Positions 56,401 through 63,711 of a stretch of DNA of 64,000 bases are shown here, in pieces. Both the position numbers and the translations under genes were made by a program. Each line of letters opens with the position of its first letter. Position 1 is the first letter of the stretch. The stretch comes from an uncultured Neomegalonema sp. (lineage in GTDB: Bacteria; Pseudomonadota; Alphaproteobacteria; Rhodobacterales; Rhodobacteraceae). The stretch lies in assembly GCA_937911325.1 (NCBI GenBank), contig CALDSD010000069.1:62001-126000 (forward strand), given 5' to 3'. The notes under the pieces were generated by a model that was not told the origin of the DNA, searched no databases, and worked only from the letters and a program-made list of their open reading frames with translations.

Positions 56401-56903
56401 TCGGGTCCGCGGGGAAGGAATCCCGTGACGTGCGCGGCCTGCTGCGGAACTACATCTACGGGTCTGACAGACGGCATGTCGACGCTCTGTCGGATACGGG
56501 CCTGCGGGCGCGCCTCGATCGGTTGTTGCTGTTCTTGTCGCTGGTCGAGACAGTCGCCAGCGGCCGCGTTGACCCCGAAGCGCGGTTTCGAGCGCCTGTC
56601 CGCGTGAAGGATGAGCACGCCGAGCGGCTCAGCCCGCCGCGCGCGTTGGTGGAGCCTTTGGCGACGTTCTTGAAGAACGACGACAACGTTGTTTATCGCG
56701 ATGCGCTCCGCGTGCTTCTGCGCGACGGGGGAATGAGCAATCTGGGCGCTTGGCCAGACTTGCTGAATGCGATCCGCGAGACGGATCCTGACGCGGGCGA
56801 CGCGCCGAGCGGCATCGGAGCGATACGGCGGCGATTGTCGTCGCGTTTGCACAAAGGCTCCGACGACCCCGAAGAGGGCGGGGCGGACGGCGCGGCGGGT
56901 TAG
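53487..56903 (+). CDS. Very large GTPase-associated protein (GAP1-like layout)
   Basis: An 1138-residue soluble protein, unrecognised at first glance. The N-terminal 200 residues (SAWRYVFGKRVISSGG, ELRITSHSEALPETLLPYL, FYVVQKVAARSEG, RAYTQSNALVFPEAEW) follow the layout of the N domain of GTPase-associated protein 1 (GAP1), which is found next to double-GTPases in predicted bacterial conflict systems; this match is from memory and approximate. The remaining 900 residues are helical, Ala/Leu/Arg-rich and repetitive in character, like an alpha-solenoid. GTG 53487 overlaps the GTPase stop. It probably regulates, or is an effector of, that GTPase. Confidence 0.68.
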   Translation: MSILDQFRRDEPIRGSGRVSAWRYVFGKRVISSGGPVGPGEELRITSHSEALPETLLPYLNPLRLSPSGSVRSLIHEEAPGRTAALAYPVRTRDGRFYVVQKVAARSEGEANSESRAYTQSNALVFPEAEWAKAAPALLPYLMSNGLTTDPDLTEADPDLEQGVVSLVLPPMAPAGATREPSSLLLAALEHHGELGAFARPQIADAETFWSACAGLLTALPPEFRPLCSFADGFAEEPSGILLRHSPIGGAGAAVKEGRPPRTRMPSAGGLETLCDRLADVVPPEWDDALDAGGALRDLLIDAAVDDDPAHLEAVLTDPDPPDFAAPSGAAAIGVLRRLVGAAHAGAAFKREMPGYGLARAAALIAGATDPGWRDAWETLRRAQPGRYFWSALLLREPDWVDPVPIETLSALNRLCRFEERIREGVGPEAPTPMDGPAYRRRLSRLAERGGELLTLAPDALVSESGDGPSAWVRLRAALFADVSPQARREVSHALAAIDRAARLFGADEPMLKAVDAVRRASLNSADLSTPELWGRDLGERWLKALAARAPLASDFWRGAFERHFEQRVRGLEPTELRDELIATKTALALDPARGDHASVAQVLEELRAASAPAFSQAPAAAGSELPKLIAHWLESWRGEGAAVAGSHGPARDCAALLRAEASLNIDVGALADDMVSALKSVATRDVEAFGVSAALTLAVECLQVLTALGSKAREDAAGFLGDLDTFLGTPGSSGSTPIDGFPDRSDVVLEEVMRLIASWSEDAHPQAYLPESAAPGLRGRLSERLGAPMAAYLLGLDDPAPAKWDRPGLAVVLERLGPAGEHAMVANAVRSWRALHQKWRDNPEPDAPKRLSQEPSADALVSEVILKVVAREGAASARWIGEDVAWAVRELSDVAEPAKPDARRKSPKSIFEAWRVVGQLERGDDLEAPQGFVLFVLTRLLRASKQRGAGLNSVTGPFLQFLTEDFYEFQIGSAGKESRDVRGLLRNYIYGSDRRHVDALSDTGLRARLDRLLLFLSLVETVASGRVDPEARFRAPVRVKDEHAERLSPPRALVEPLATFLKNDDNVVYRDALRVLLRDGGMSNLGAWPDLLNAIRETDPDAGDAPSGIGAIRRRLSSRLHKGSDDPEEGGADGAAG

Positions 56904-57019
56904 CGCGACGATCGACGCCTCATCGATCACTTTCACGAAACTTTCTTTCGGGGCGGCTCGATTTCGCCCACTTGCGATCCACCCTTCCCGCCACAGGATC
57001 TTTCGCGAAAGGAAAGAAG

Positions 57020-57967
57020 ATGACCACTCTCTCTCGACGCGCCGCTCTTGTCGGGCTGGGCGCAACCGCCGCGACGACCGCGTTCGCCAAAGCCCCTCTG
57101 CTGGGGCCTTCCACACCGACGCACTACCGGTTCGCGCTCGGCGCATACGAGGTGACGACGATCTTTGACGGCGCGATCCAGCTCGATGGGCCGCACCCGA
57201 TCTTCGGCCAAGACCAGACGGCGGAGGCTGTCGCCGAACTGGCGGCTGAACGCCTTCTGCCGCCGACACGGATGGAGATCGGTTTCACGCCGGTGATCGT
57301 GAACACGGGATCTGAGGTGATCCTGTTCGATGCGGGCAACGGCGCGGGACGCCGTCCGAACGCAGGCGCGTTGCGGGCGCGGTTGTCGGAAGTCGGGTTC
57401 ACACCCGAGCAGATCGACATTGTGGTCCTGACCCATTTCCATCCAGACCATATCGGCGGTCTGATGGAGGACGGGGTCCCGGCTTTCCCGAATGCGCGCT
57501 ATGTGACGAACGCGCTCGAGTACGACTTCTGGTCGCCGGAGGACAAACTCAGCGGGGGCACCGAACGGGTGGCCAAGCTGACCCAGTCGAATGTCGTGCC
57601 GCTTGCCGAACAAATGAGCTTCATCGACGATGGCGAAGAGGTGGCGTCGGGCGTTACGGCGATGGCGGCCTACGGCCACACGCCTGGCCACACCGTCTAT
57701 CACCTTGAAAATGGCGGCGAACGTCTGTTGCTGGGCGGCGATTTCGCCAATCATTACGTGATGTCGATTGAACGGCCCGACTGGCATGTCCGCTTCGACA
57801 TGGACAAGGACGCCGCCGCTGCGACCCGCCGGAACATCCTCGGCATGTTGGCCGCCGACAAGATCCCTTTCACAAGCTTTCACATGCCGTTCCCGGCGGT
57901 GGGCTTTATCGAGCCGAATGGTTCGACGTTCCGTTATGTCGCCGCGAGCTATCAGCTGAACCTCTGA
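57020..57967 (+). CDS. Tat-exported metallo-beta-lactamase-fold hydrolase
   Basis: ATG 57020, behind AAAGGAAAG, gives 315 residues with a twin-arginine signal (LSRRAALVGLGATAATTAFA). The MBL zinc motif is THFHPDHIGG, followed by AYGHTPGHTVYHL, LLLGGDFANHY and the late HMPFPAVGF. The family includes lactonases, organophosphate hydrolases and other esterases; the Tat signal implies a metal-loaded enzyme sent folded to the periplasm. The substrate cannot be inferred. It is separate from the upstream operon by 116 bp. Confidence 0.88.
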   Translation: MTTLSRRAALVGLGATAATTAFAKAPLLGPSTPTHYRFALGAYEVTTIFDGAIQLDGPHPIFGQDQTAEAVAELAAERLLPPTRMEIGFTPVIVNTGSEVILFDAGNGAGRRPNAGALRARLSEVGFTPEQIDIVVLTHFHPDHIGGLMEDGVPAFPNARYVTNALEYDFWSPEDKLSGGTERVAKLTQSNVVPLAEQMSFIDDGEEVASGVTAMAAYGHTPGHTVYHLENGGERLLLGGDFANHYVMSIERPDWHVRFDMDKDAAAATRRNILGMLAADKIPFTSFHMPFPAVGFIEPNGSTFRYVAASYQLNL

Positions 57968-58052
57968 CATGAGCCGGCCGCCGGCCATGAGATCGGCGGT
58001 CTCGCTCTCAAACGCCTTGTAACGCCGGCGGCCATCCTTTATCTCCGCCGGT

Positions 58053-58142
58053 GGAGACGTGGCCGAGTGGTCGAAGGCGCTCCCCTGCTAAGGGAGTATA
58101 CCGGCAACGGTATCGAGGGTTCGAATCCCTTCGTCTCCGCCA
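58053..58142 (+). tRNA. tRNA-Ser (anticodon GCT)
   Basis: A 90-nt class II tRNA with acceptor GGAGACG paired to CGTCTCC, D-arm TGGCCGAGTGGTCGAAGGC, anticodon stem CTCCC/GGGAG with loop CTGCTAA (anticodon GCT, reads AGC), a long variable arm (TACCGGCAACGGTA), T-loop GTTCGAATC and encoded GCCA. Confidence 0.97.
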
Positions 58143-58201
58143 TTGCCTTTAAAAGATAGGCTGAACCAAAGGCTTAGGCGCTCATGGTTCCCGTTCCGAC
58201 A

Positions 58202-59263
58202 TCACCTCGAATTCCTGATTTCGCTTGGGGTCGCCTTCAGCTTCTTGGCGCAATGCCCAGTGAGGCTCGCCGAGCTCGAGAAACCGGACGAATATGCGAT
58301 CGAGGATACCGACTTTGACGTATTGCGAAGCATCCAGATCGCCGCTTTGAGCTTCATACTGATCAGGAACGACTTCGGCGACATGCCGACCTGCGCCCGA
58401 AACAGACGCAGGAAGTGACGCTCGGTCAAACCAATCGACGCCGCTATTTCAGAGATTTTCGGATTCTCGGACGCTCTCTTTTCCAAGGACACAAGAGCTT
58501 TCTGAATGCGTGGATCGGTAACTTCAAGATGGCGAAACAGCCCGGTTCGATCCAGTTGGCCGAGCGATTCAAGTCCGGTTACCGACATCTGGTGAACGGC
58601 CTTCGCCGCCCGATCGGGACCAAGATGGTCGCGAATGAGACGCGTCATGAAGGAAAGGATAGAGATCCCCCCGGCAACCGTGAAAACGCCGTTTCGCCCC
58701 TCGAAATCAGAGCGTGTCGACAGTCGAAGGCCGGGAAACGCCTCTTTGAAATCGGCCTCCACGTAAGGATGGACACAGACAAGCCGCCCATCCAGCAGGC
58801 GCTCCTGAGCGAGAACGCAGCTGCCTGTACAGACGCCTACGACGCCACATCCCGCGCGGCGCGCCGAATGGATAAAGGCGCGGTGCGCGGCTGGCGCAGC
58901 GTCGATGTTCTTCAAAAGGCCGCCGATCACGACTACAAAGTCGAATTCGCTCGGGGCGGCGTAAGCATGTGTCGCGGCCACTTCGATCCCGCAGCTCGAC
59001 CTGACCTTGGAGCCTGGTTCTCCCACAATCCGCCATCGCACATAACGCTGCTCCGAGTTGTCGCCATAGTCGCCGGAGTGCCGAAGGCTCTCGAGGACTC
59101 CGGTCAGCGACATCAACGCGAAATCGGGCCAGAGAAGCACCGCGATACGAAGGCGAACCTCGGGATTGTGGGGGGCAAGACTGCGTGTGCCCCAAAGTCC
59201 GTCGAGCCATTCAATATAGCCGTCCTTATCCGGCGCACCGTTTTGCATCGTCGTTGCCTTCAT
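58202..59263 (-). CDS. GlxA-family AraC-type transcriptional regulator
   Basis: A 353-residue protein with an N-terminal DJ-1/PfpI (class I glutamine-amidotransferase-like) sensor domain (residues about 35-215, including GVVGVCTGSCVLAQ at the nucleophile elbow) and a C-terminal AraC helix-turn-helix domain (about 250-353: ISEIAASIGLTERHFLRLFR). GlxA-type regulators often control catabolism of carnitine, glycine betaine, arginine or similar amines. It is divergent from the PuuD-like gene with a 200-bp gap, suggesting that gene may be its target. ATG 59263 is accepted; M6 is an alternative. Confidence 0.88.
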   Translation of the reverse strand: MKATTMQNGAPDKDGYIEWLDGLWGTRSLAPHNPEVRLRIAVLLWPDFALMSLTGVLESLRHSGDYGDNSEQRYVRWRIVGEPGSKVRSSCGIEVAATHAYAAPSEFDFVVVIGGLLKNIDAAPAAHRAFIHSARRAGCGVVGVCTGSCVLAQERLLDGRLVCVHPYVEADFKEAFPGLRLSTRSDFEGRNGVFTVAGGISILSFMTRLIRDHLGPDRAAKAVHQMSVTGLESLGQLDRTGLFRHLEVTDPRIQKALVSLEKRASENPKISEIAASIGLTERHFLRLFRAQVGMSPKSFLISMKLKAAIWMLRNTSKSVSSIAYSSGFSSSASLTGHCAKKLKATPSEIRNSR

Positions 59264-59461
59264 CCCGTCCGTTTGTTCGCGAGTGTCCGATATCTTTCAA
59301 AAATGTCCGATTTTCAGACGACACTCGTGGAATTATCCACCAGTCTCGCTTCATCGTCGAGGCTTTTCGCGAGCAAGTTAACGATCTGATGAACGCGCTT
59401 GCTTATGGTGACGCTCACCGCGAGCCCTGGCGAACCGGACGCGGTTGGAGGCGTTGAAAGA

Positions 59462-60160
59462 GTGAACAAGCGAAACAAGCCGGTGACCATTGGCATCTCG
59501 GTCGATCTAGATGCCCGCGGTTCATCCGAAGAGGCGAGATACTTTATCGGCCTCAACTACGTTGAAGCGCTCAGCCAGGCGGGGGTCGCGTCGGTGCTGC
59601 TGCCGAGTGAAATCGGCAATTTGTCCGCTTACCTGGACCTTTGCGACGGGTTCCTGGTGCCGGGATCCAATCCAGGCGAGATGGGAGCGCTTCGAAGACA
59701 GGAATTCGACCAGGCGCTGATCTCCGCGGCTTTGAACGAGGGTCTACCCATCCTGGGAATCTGCTACGGCATGCAAATGATCGGCTTGACGCTTGGGGCG
59801 GAGCTTGACGATTGCCCGAGCGGCGCAGGCGCGATCGAACACGATCCGTTAGCGATCCCTGATCAAGCCGCCCACGACATTTTTCTCGAGCCGAGCAGTT
59901 TGCTCGCTCAGGTCGCGGGCGGAAGTCAAAAGCCGATGCCGGTGAATTCGCATCACCGCCAGATGCTCATGCGCCATCGGGCGTTCGACGTCTCCGCGAC
60001 CTCGGAAGACGGCGCGATCGAAGCGATCGAAGTTCCGGGGCGTCCGTTCGCTGTTGGGGTGCAATGGCACCCCGAATACCGACTGACGAAGTTCGATTGC
60101 GCGATCTTCTCGGCCTTTATCGGCGCGTGTCAGTCACCTTCGCCTCGATACCTGAGCTGA
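59462..60160 (+). CDS. PuuD-like gamma-glutamyl hydrolase (peptidase C26 / class I amidotransferase fold)
   Basis: GTG 59462, behind GGAGG, gives 232 residues. The nucleophile is in GICYGMQMI and the His-Glu dyad in QWHPEY, both typical of gamma-glutamyl-gamma-aminobutyrate hydrolase, the last step of the putrescine pathway. The N-terminal frame to 59399 is not needed. No other puu genes are present, so the physiological gamma-glutamyl amide could differ. Divergent from a GlxA-type regulator and convergent with the dddL-like gene. Confidence 0.87.
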   Translation: MNKRNKPVTIGISVDLDARGSSEEARYFIGLNYVEALSQAGVASVLLPSEIGNLSAYLDLCDGFLVPGSNPGEMGALRRQEFDQALISAALNEGLPILGICYGMQMIGLTLGAELDDCPSGAGAIEHDPLAIPDQAAHDIFLEPSSLLAQVAGGSQKPMPVNSHHRQMLMRHRAFDVSATSEDGAIEAIEVPGRPFAVGVQWHPEYRLTKFDCAIFSAFIGACQSPSPRYLS

Positions 60161-60238
60161 CGTCTGGGGCGCTTTGGCTGAATTCCAAAGGATAATCGAC
60201 GTGTCTGAGCGGCGGGCGCCGAGGTTGGTGATCGGCGC

Positions 60239-60937
60239 TTATGCTGTTCCCGCGTTCTCGCTGAAGCGCAACTTGTGGGTCCGCAACGTTTCAGAGGCGC
60301 CGGTCCAGACATAGGACAATAGGCAGGGCTCACGATCCGCCGTTGTGATGCAATGCTGTTGGCCAGGCGGGTTGAAAATCAAAGACCCGGGCGCCGACAC
60401 GCCGGTGTCGTTCTCAGAAACATGCCCGGATATGTTGATGTAGCTCTCGCAGATGTCTTCATGGCTGTGGGTCGGATAGGTTGTGCTGGGCGCGAAGAGC
60501 ACCAATCCGAGCTTGAGGTGATCGCTCCGTATCGGTCCGACAGGGCCCAGGATTTCGGCGAAGGCGAAGTTCAGCCGCAAGCCGTCCGGCACCTCGTCAT
60601 ATCCGTACCGCCAAACGAGATGTTCGCGGATGAGCCCGACCGACCGCGCGAGGCTGGCCGTGACGTAGTTTGACGCCCCTGACAGAGCCCGATCCAGATG
60701 CACGCAAACGGGCAGCGCCTCCCCCGCGCCGGCGACGACGGGCGGGTCTTCTTCCATTGCTTTGGCGAGGAGCGCGGACGCATCCGCCATATGCGCCCGG
60801 ATCAAGCGGCTGCCGCCCGCTGAACCAGTGCGGTACAGCTGCAGATAGTCTTGCAGCAGGTACTGCCAGAGAGGCTGTTTCGACAAGGTCGTCGGAGAGC
60901 TTTCTTCGAAACCAGTCTTGGTGGGGCGGCTCGTCAT
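60239..60937 (-). CDS. dddL: DMSP lyase of the cupin DddL family
   Basis: DddL cleaves dimethylsulfoniopropionate into dimethyl sulfide and acrylate. ATG 60937 gives 232 residues, the usual DddL length. The N terminus has LWQYLLQDYLQLYRTGSAGG and the ELPVCVHL-like stretch ALPVCVHLDRAL. The cupin metal site is YPTHSHEDICESYINISG (two His, Glu, Tyr), followed by SENDTGVSAPGSLIFNPPG, all of which I recognise as DddL-like. It shares the window with dmdA, so both DMSP routes are present. No acu genes for acrylate lie next to it. Confidence 0.85.
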   Translation of the reverse strand: MTSRPTKTGFEESSPTTLSKQPLWQYLLQDYLQLYRTGSAGGSRLIRAHMADASALLAKAMEEDPPVVAGAGEALPVCVHLDRALSGASNYVTASLARSVGLIREHLVWRYGYDEVPDGLRLNFAFAEILGPVGPIRSDHLKLGLVLFAPSTTYPTHSHEDICESYINISGHVSENDTGVSAPGSLIFNPPGQQHCITTADREPCLLSYVWTGASETLRTHKLRFSENAGTA

Positions 60938-61122
60938 GGCGCTCGGTCTGCTCAGCGTTTGGCGACACTTGGAGCGTTGTTCGCCTCTCGACAAGGTCGA
61001 AGATCAACTCAGAGATGTTTAGGTCCAAATTGTCGCGCGCATGCGCCGTCGACGCAGGGATGCGGCCCGGCGGAGGCCGCGAGCGCTCAAGGGGAGGTTT
61101 CGAGCGCGAACGACGGCTGAGG

Positions 61123-63303
61123 TTAGGCGTCGGCGACCTCCAGCGGGCGCGTCATCATTCCCAAGTGCTTGCTGCAGGCTTTCCGCAGCTCGCCAAGCGT
61201 GGTGATCCCTTTCTCCCGCAGCATCGGCTTCATCTTGAGCAGAACCTCGGCCGTCGCGGCGGCGTCGCCCGCGGCGGTGTGGCGGAGCTCCTCGGGAATG
61301 TCGACGGCCAGCCGCTCGGCGATGGCGTCAAGCGAGTGCTCGGCGTCGCCGCCGTACAGAACCGCGGAGATCAAGACGGTGTCCAAAATCGGTTGGTCGA
61401 ACCGAGCGCCGATCCGTTTCTCATGTCGGCGCAGAAACGCCATATCGAACGGCGCGTTATGGGCGACGATCACGCATTCTCCGCAGTATCGGTGAAATTT
61501 CCCACCGATTTCCGAGATCGTCGGTGCGTCCGCGACCATTTCTTCGGTCACGCCATGGATCTCGATGGACGTTTGTGGGATGGAGCGTTCGGGATTGACC
61601 AGTTCGTCAAAGCTCTCTCCGGGCAACATGCGGCTGTTGACGACGCGCGTCGCCGCGATCTGGACGATTTCATCGCCGCGTTCGGGCTCCAGACCGGTCG
61701 TCTCGGTGTCAAAGACCACGAAGGTCAGTTCATCGAGTGCGCGATCATCCAGCGCCGTTTCTTGCGAGGCGTTCAACAGATCGAAATCGTAAAACTCCAG
61801 CCGGTTGCTACGGGTCGCCTCCGTCTGAAGCGCGCGGGCGCGGCGCAACGGCATGCGCAAAAGCGCGGTCGTCCGAGCTTCGGGTTCGCGCGTCCTCTCG
61901 GGCCAGATCTCGGATCCATGCCGATCCAGGATCTCGCGACCCGTCACACCGTGGTCTCCGACAAGATCTTCTGACAGCCAGTCCTCGACCGCGCCCATTG
62001 GCGCCGTCTCGCCACGCCAGCACAAGTCGATGACGGCTCCCATCTCTGCGCCGGGATTTGCTTCGTCGGCTTCTTCAGGCTGGATCCGCAGCGACAGCGT
62101 GTCCCCAAGTCCGGCGCTTGCGACGCGCTGCGCGACCGACGTCAGCAGCAGGGCCAGATCGAAGCCGTCGCAGTTGAGCTCCAATGGCGCCGTGTCGACG
62201 CTCAAGTCCACGCCCTGAACAGCGAGTTTCAGGCGGACCGCCTCGGCCAGATCGCTCGCGGCGATATTCGACATCGGCCAGGACGTGGCCGAGAGCGCAT
62301 CGAAGCGAAGGCTCAGCTCGGCGATGGCTTCTGTCATCTCGGTGGTATCCGCGTCGAAGGCGTCGCGCAGCCGTTCTTCGAGCTCTGGCGTCAAAGTGGC
62401 TTGATCGCGCGAAGCGGACAAGGCGGTTTGCAGGTTCGAGGCCCGTCTGCGAACGCGTTCGAAAACCTCTCGCAGCAGCGCGTCCCGGTCGGTGTGTTTG
62501 GCGACCGCCTCCGTCACATCGCGGATGGTCAGCACGTAACCCGGTCCTTTGACGGAGCCCGCGCCCTTCGGGGTCAATTCAGGCGCAAGCCGCATGGTCG
62601 CCTCAAACAGCCGGGCGTCGTCTCTGGAAACACACAACAGTTCGGTCGTCGCTCCGATCGAGAGCGGCCTTGGAGACGATTGCTGCAATCGTGCGTATGC
62701 GTCCTCCACCGGCCCGCGGCGCAACAGCTCGAACAGCGGCCTGTTCAAGCCGAGATCGCCCGCTTGTTCCAACAGGCTCACAGCCTGCGCGTTGTACAAG
62801 GCCACCTTGTGATCCGCCGAGCAAAACAGAACCCCGGCGGGCGCATCGCGCAGAACGCATTCAAGACGCGCCTTCTCCAGCTTGAGGCGTTCCGTCTCCT
62901 GGGCCACGGCGTCTTCAAGCGCGCCTCGGGTTTCACGCAGATCGCGGGTTACAGCCACCGCGGCGGGGGCGAGGTCGCCCAGGTAGCGTGCGGGCGCGTG
63001 ATCGATTTCTTTGTCCACCCCGGCATGTGCTCGGGCGCGCATTTCCCCCGACAGCTCCTGGATGGGGCGAGCGACGTTCTGGTCGAACAGCAGCCAGACC
63101 CAGGTCACCAGGCCAACGAGAGACAATGCGCCGGCAAAGCCAGTCAGGATGAAGGCGGAGCCGGGTCCGCTTTGCTCAAGGCGTGAAAATCCGAACATCG
63201 CCGCCGCGGCGATCGCAAGGCTGCCCAGCAAGGCGATGAGCGCAAAGAAAAGGAAGATCCGGAGGCGGAGGCTCCAGCTTTTGACGTCGGGAAGCTTAGT
63301 CAT
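61123..63303 (-). CDS. Membrane sensor fused to DnaQ-type (DEDDh) 3'-5' exonuclease
   Basis: A 726-residue fusion. Two transmembrane helices (about 14-36 and 48-72) flank a short loop, then a HAMP-like linker, a PAS-like domain (about 145-265, with CVLRDAPAGVLFCSADHKVALYN) and a helical region resembling a degenerate histidine-kinase dimerisation domain (about 270-380) without visible H-box or ATP-binding G boxes. A C-terminal exonuclease (about 525-700) follows, with FDTETTGL (Exo I), AHNAPFDMAF (Exo II) and HTAAGDAAAT (Exo III, DEDDh). It overlaps the response-regulator stop by 8 nt, so the pair is co-translated. The link between a signalling input and nuclease output is unexplained; I recall similar genes in Rhodobacteraceae. 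Confidence 0.85.
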   Translation of the reverse strand: MTKLPDVKSWSLRLRIFLFFALIALLGSLAIAAAAMFGFSRLEQSGPGSAFILTGFAGALSLVGLVTWVWLLFDQNVARPIQELSGEMRARAHAGVDKEIDHAPARYLGDLAPAAVAVTRDLRETRGALEDAVAQETERLKLEKARLECVLRDAPAGVLFCSADHKVALYNAQAVSLLEQAGDLGLNRPLFELLRRGPVEDAYARLQQSSPRPLSIGATTELLCVSRDDARLFEATMRLAPELTPKGAGSVKGPGYVLTIRDVTEAVAKHTDRDALLREVFERVRRRASNLQTALSASRDQATLTPELEERLRDAFDADTTEMTEAIAELSLRFDALSATSWPMSNIAASDLAEAVRLKLAVQGVDLSVDTAPLELNCDGFDLALLLTSVAQRVASAGLGDTLSLRIQPEEADEANPGAEMGAVIDLCWRGETAPMGAVEDWLSEDLVGDHGVTGREILDRHGSEIWPERTREPEARTTALLRMPLRRARALQTEATRSNRLEFYDFDLLNASQETALDDRALDELTFVVFDTETTGLEPERGDEIVQIAATRVVNSRMLPGESFDELVNPERSIPQTSIEIHGVTEEMVADAPTISEIGGKFHRYCGECVIVAHNAPFDMAFLRRHEKRIGARFDQPILDTVLISAVLYGGDAEHSLDAIAERLAVDIPEELRHTAAGDAAATAEVLLKMKPMLREKGITTLGELRKACSKHLGMMTRPLEVADA

Positions 63304-63697
63304 CGCCCAGCGCCTTCTCCGACAACAGACGGCGCGCCTCCGCCTTCACTTCGGTGTTGGAAAAAGGTTTGCCGAGAAAGGCGTCCGCGCCGAGCGCCAG
63401 CCCCTTGCGCCGCTCCGTTGCGCTGGCCCGCGCGGTGATCATCATGATTTTCACGTCGTCGAGGGCGGAGTTGAGCCGGATCGACTGGCAGACCTCGTAG
63501 CCGCTCGCGCCTGGAAGCATGACGTCGAGCAGAACGAGGTCGGGCGCGCGGCGCTTGATCTCTTCAATGGCGGATTTGCCGTCGGCGACGCGAGACACTT
63601 CGTATCCCTCCCGCTCGAGCAGAAACCGCAGCGCGATGGCTATGCTGTCTTCGTCTTCGACCAGCATAACGGACTTATTGGCGGTTTCTTTCGACAT
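63296..63697 (-). CDS. Single-domain response regulator (CheY-like)
   Basis: ATG 63697, behind GGAGGAGCC, gives 133 residues comprising only a receiver domain. The acidic pocket is VEDED, the phospho-acceptor Asp is in LVLLDVMLPG, the switch Thr is in MMITARA, and the Lys is in LGKPFSN. With no output domain it must work by protein contact, most likely with the sensor-exonuclease encoded next, whose start overlaps its end by 8 nt. Confidence 0.92.
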   Translation of the reverse strand: MSKETANKSVMLVEDEDSIAIALRFLLEREGYEVSRVADGKSAIEEIKRRAPDLVLLDVMLPGASGYEVCQSIRLNSALDDVKIMMITARASATERRKGLALGADAFLGKPFSNTEVKAEARRLLSEKALGDD

Positions 63698-63711
63698 CGG
63701 CTCCTCCGCTG

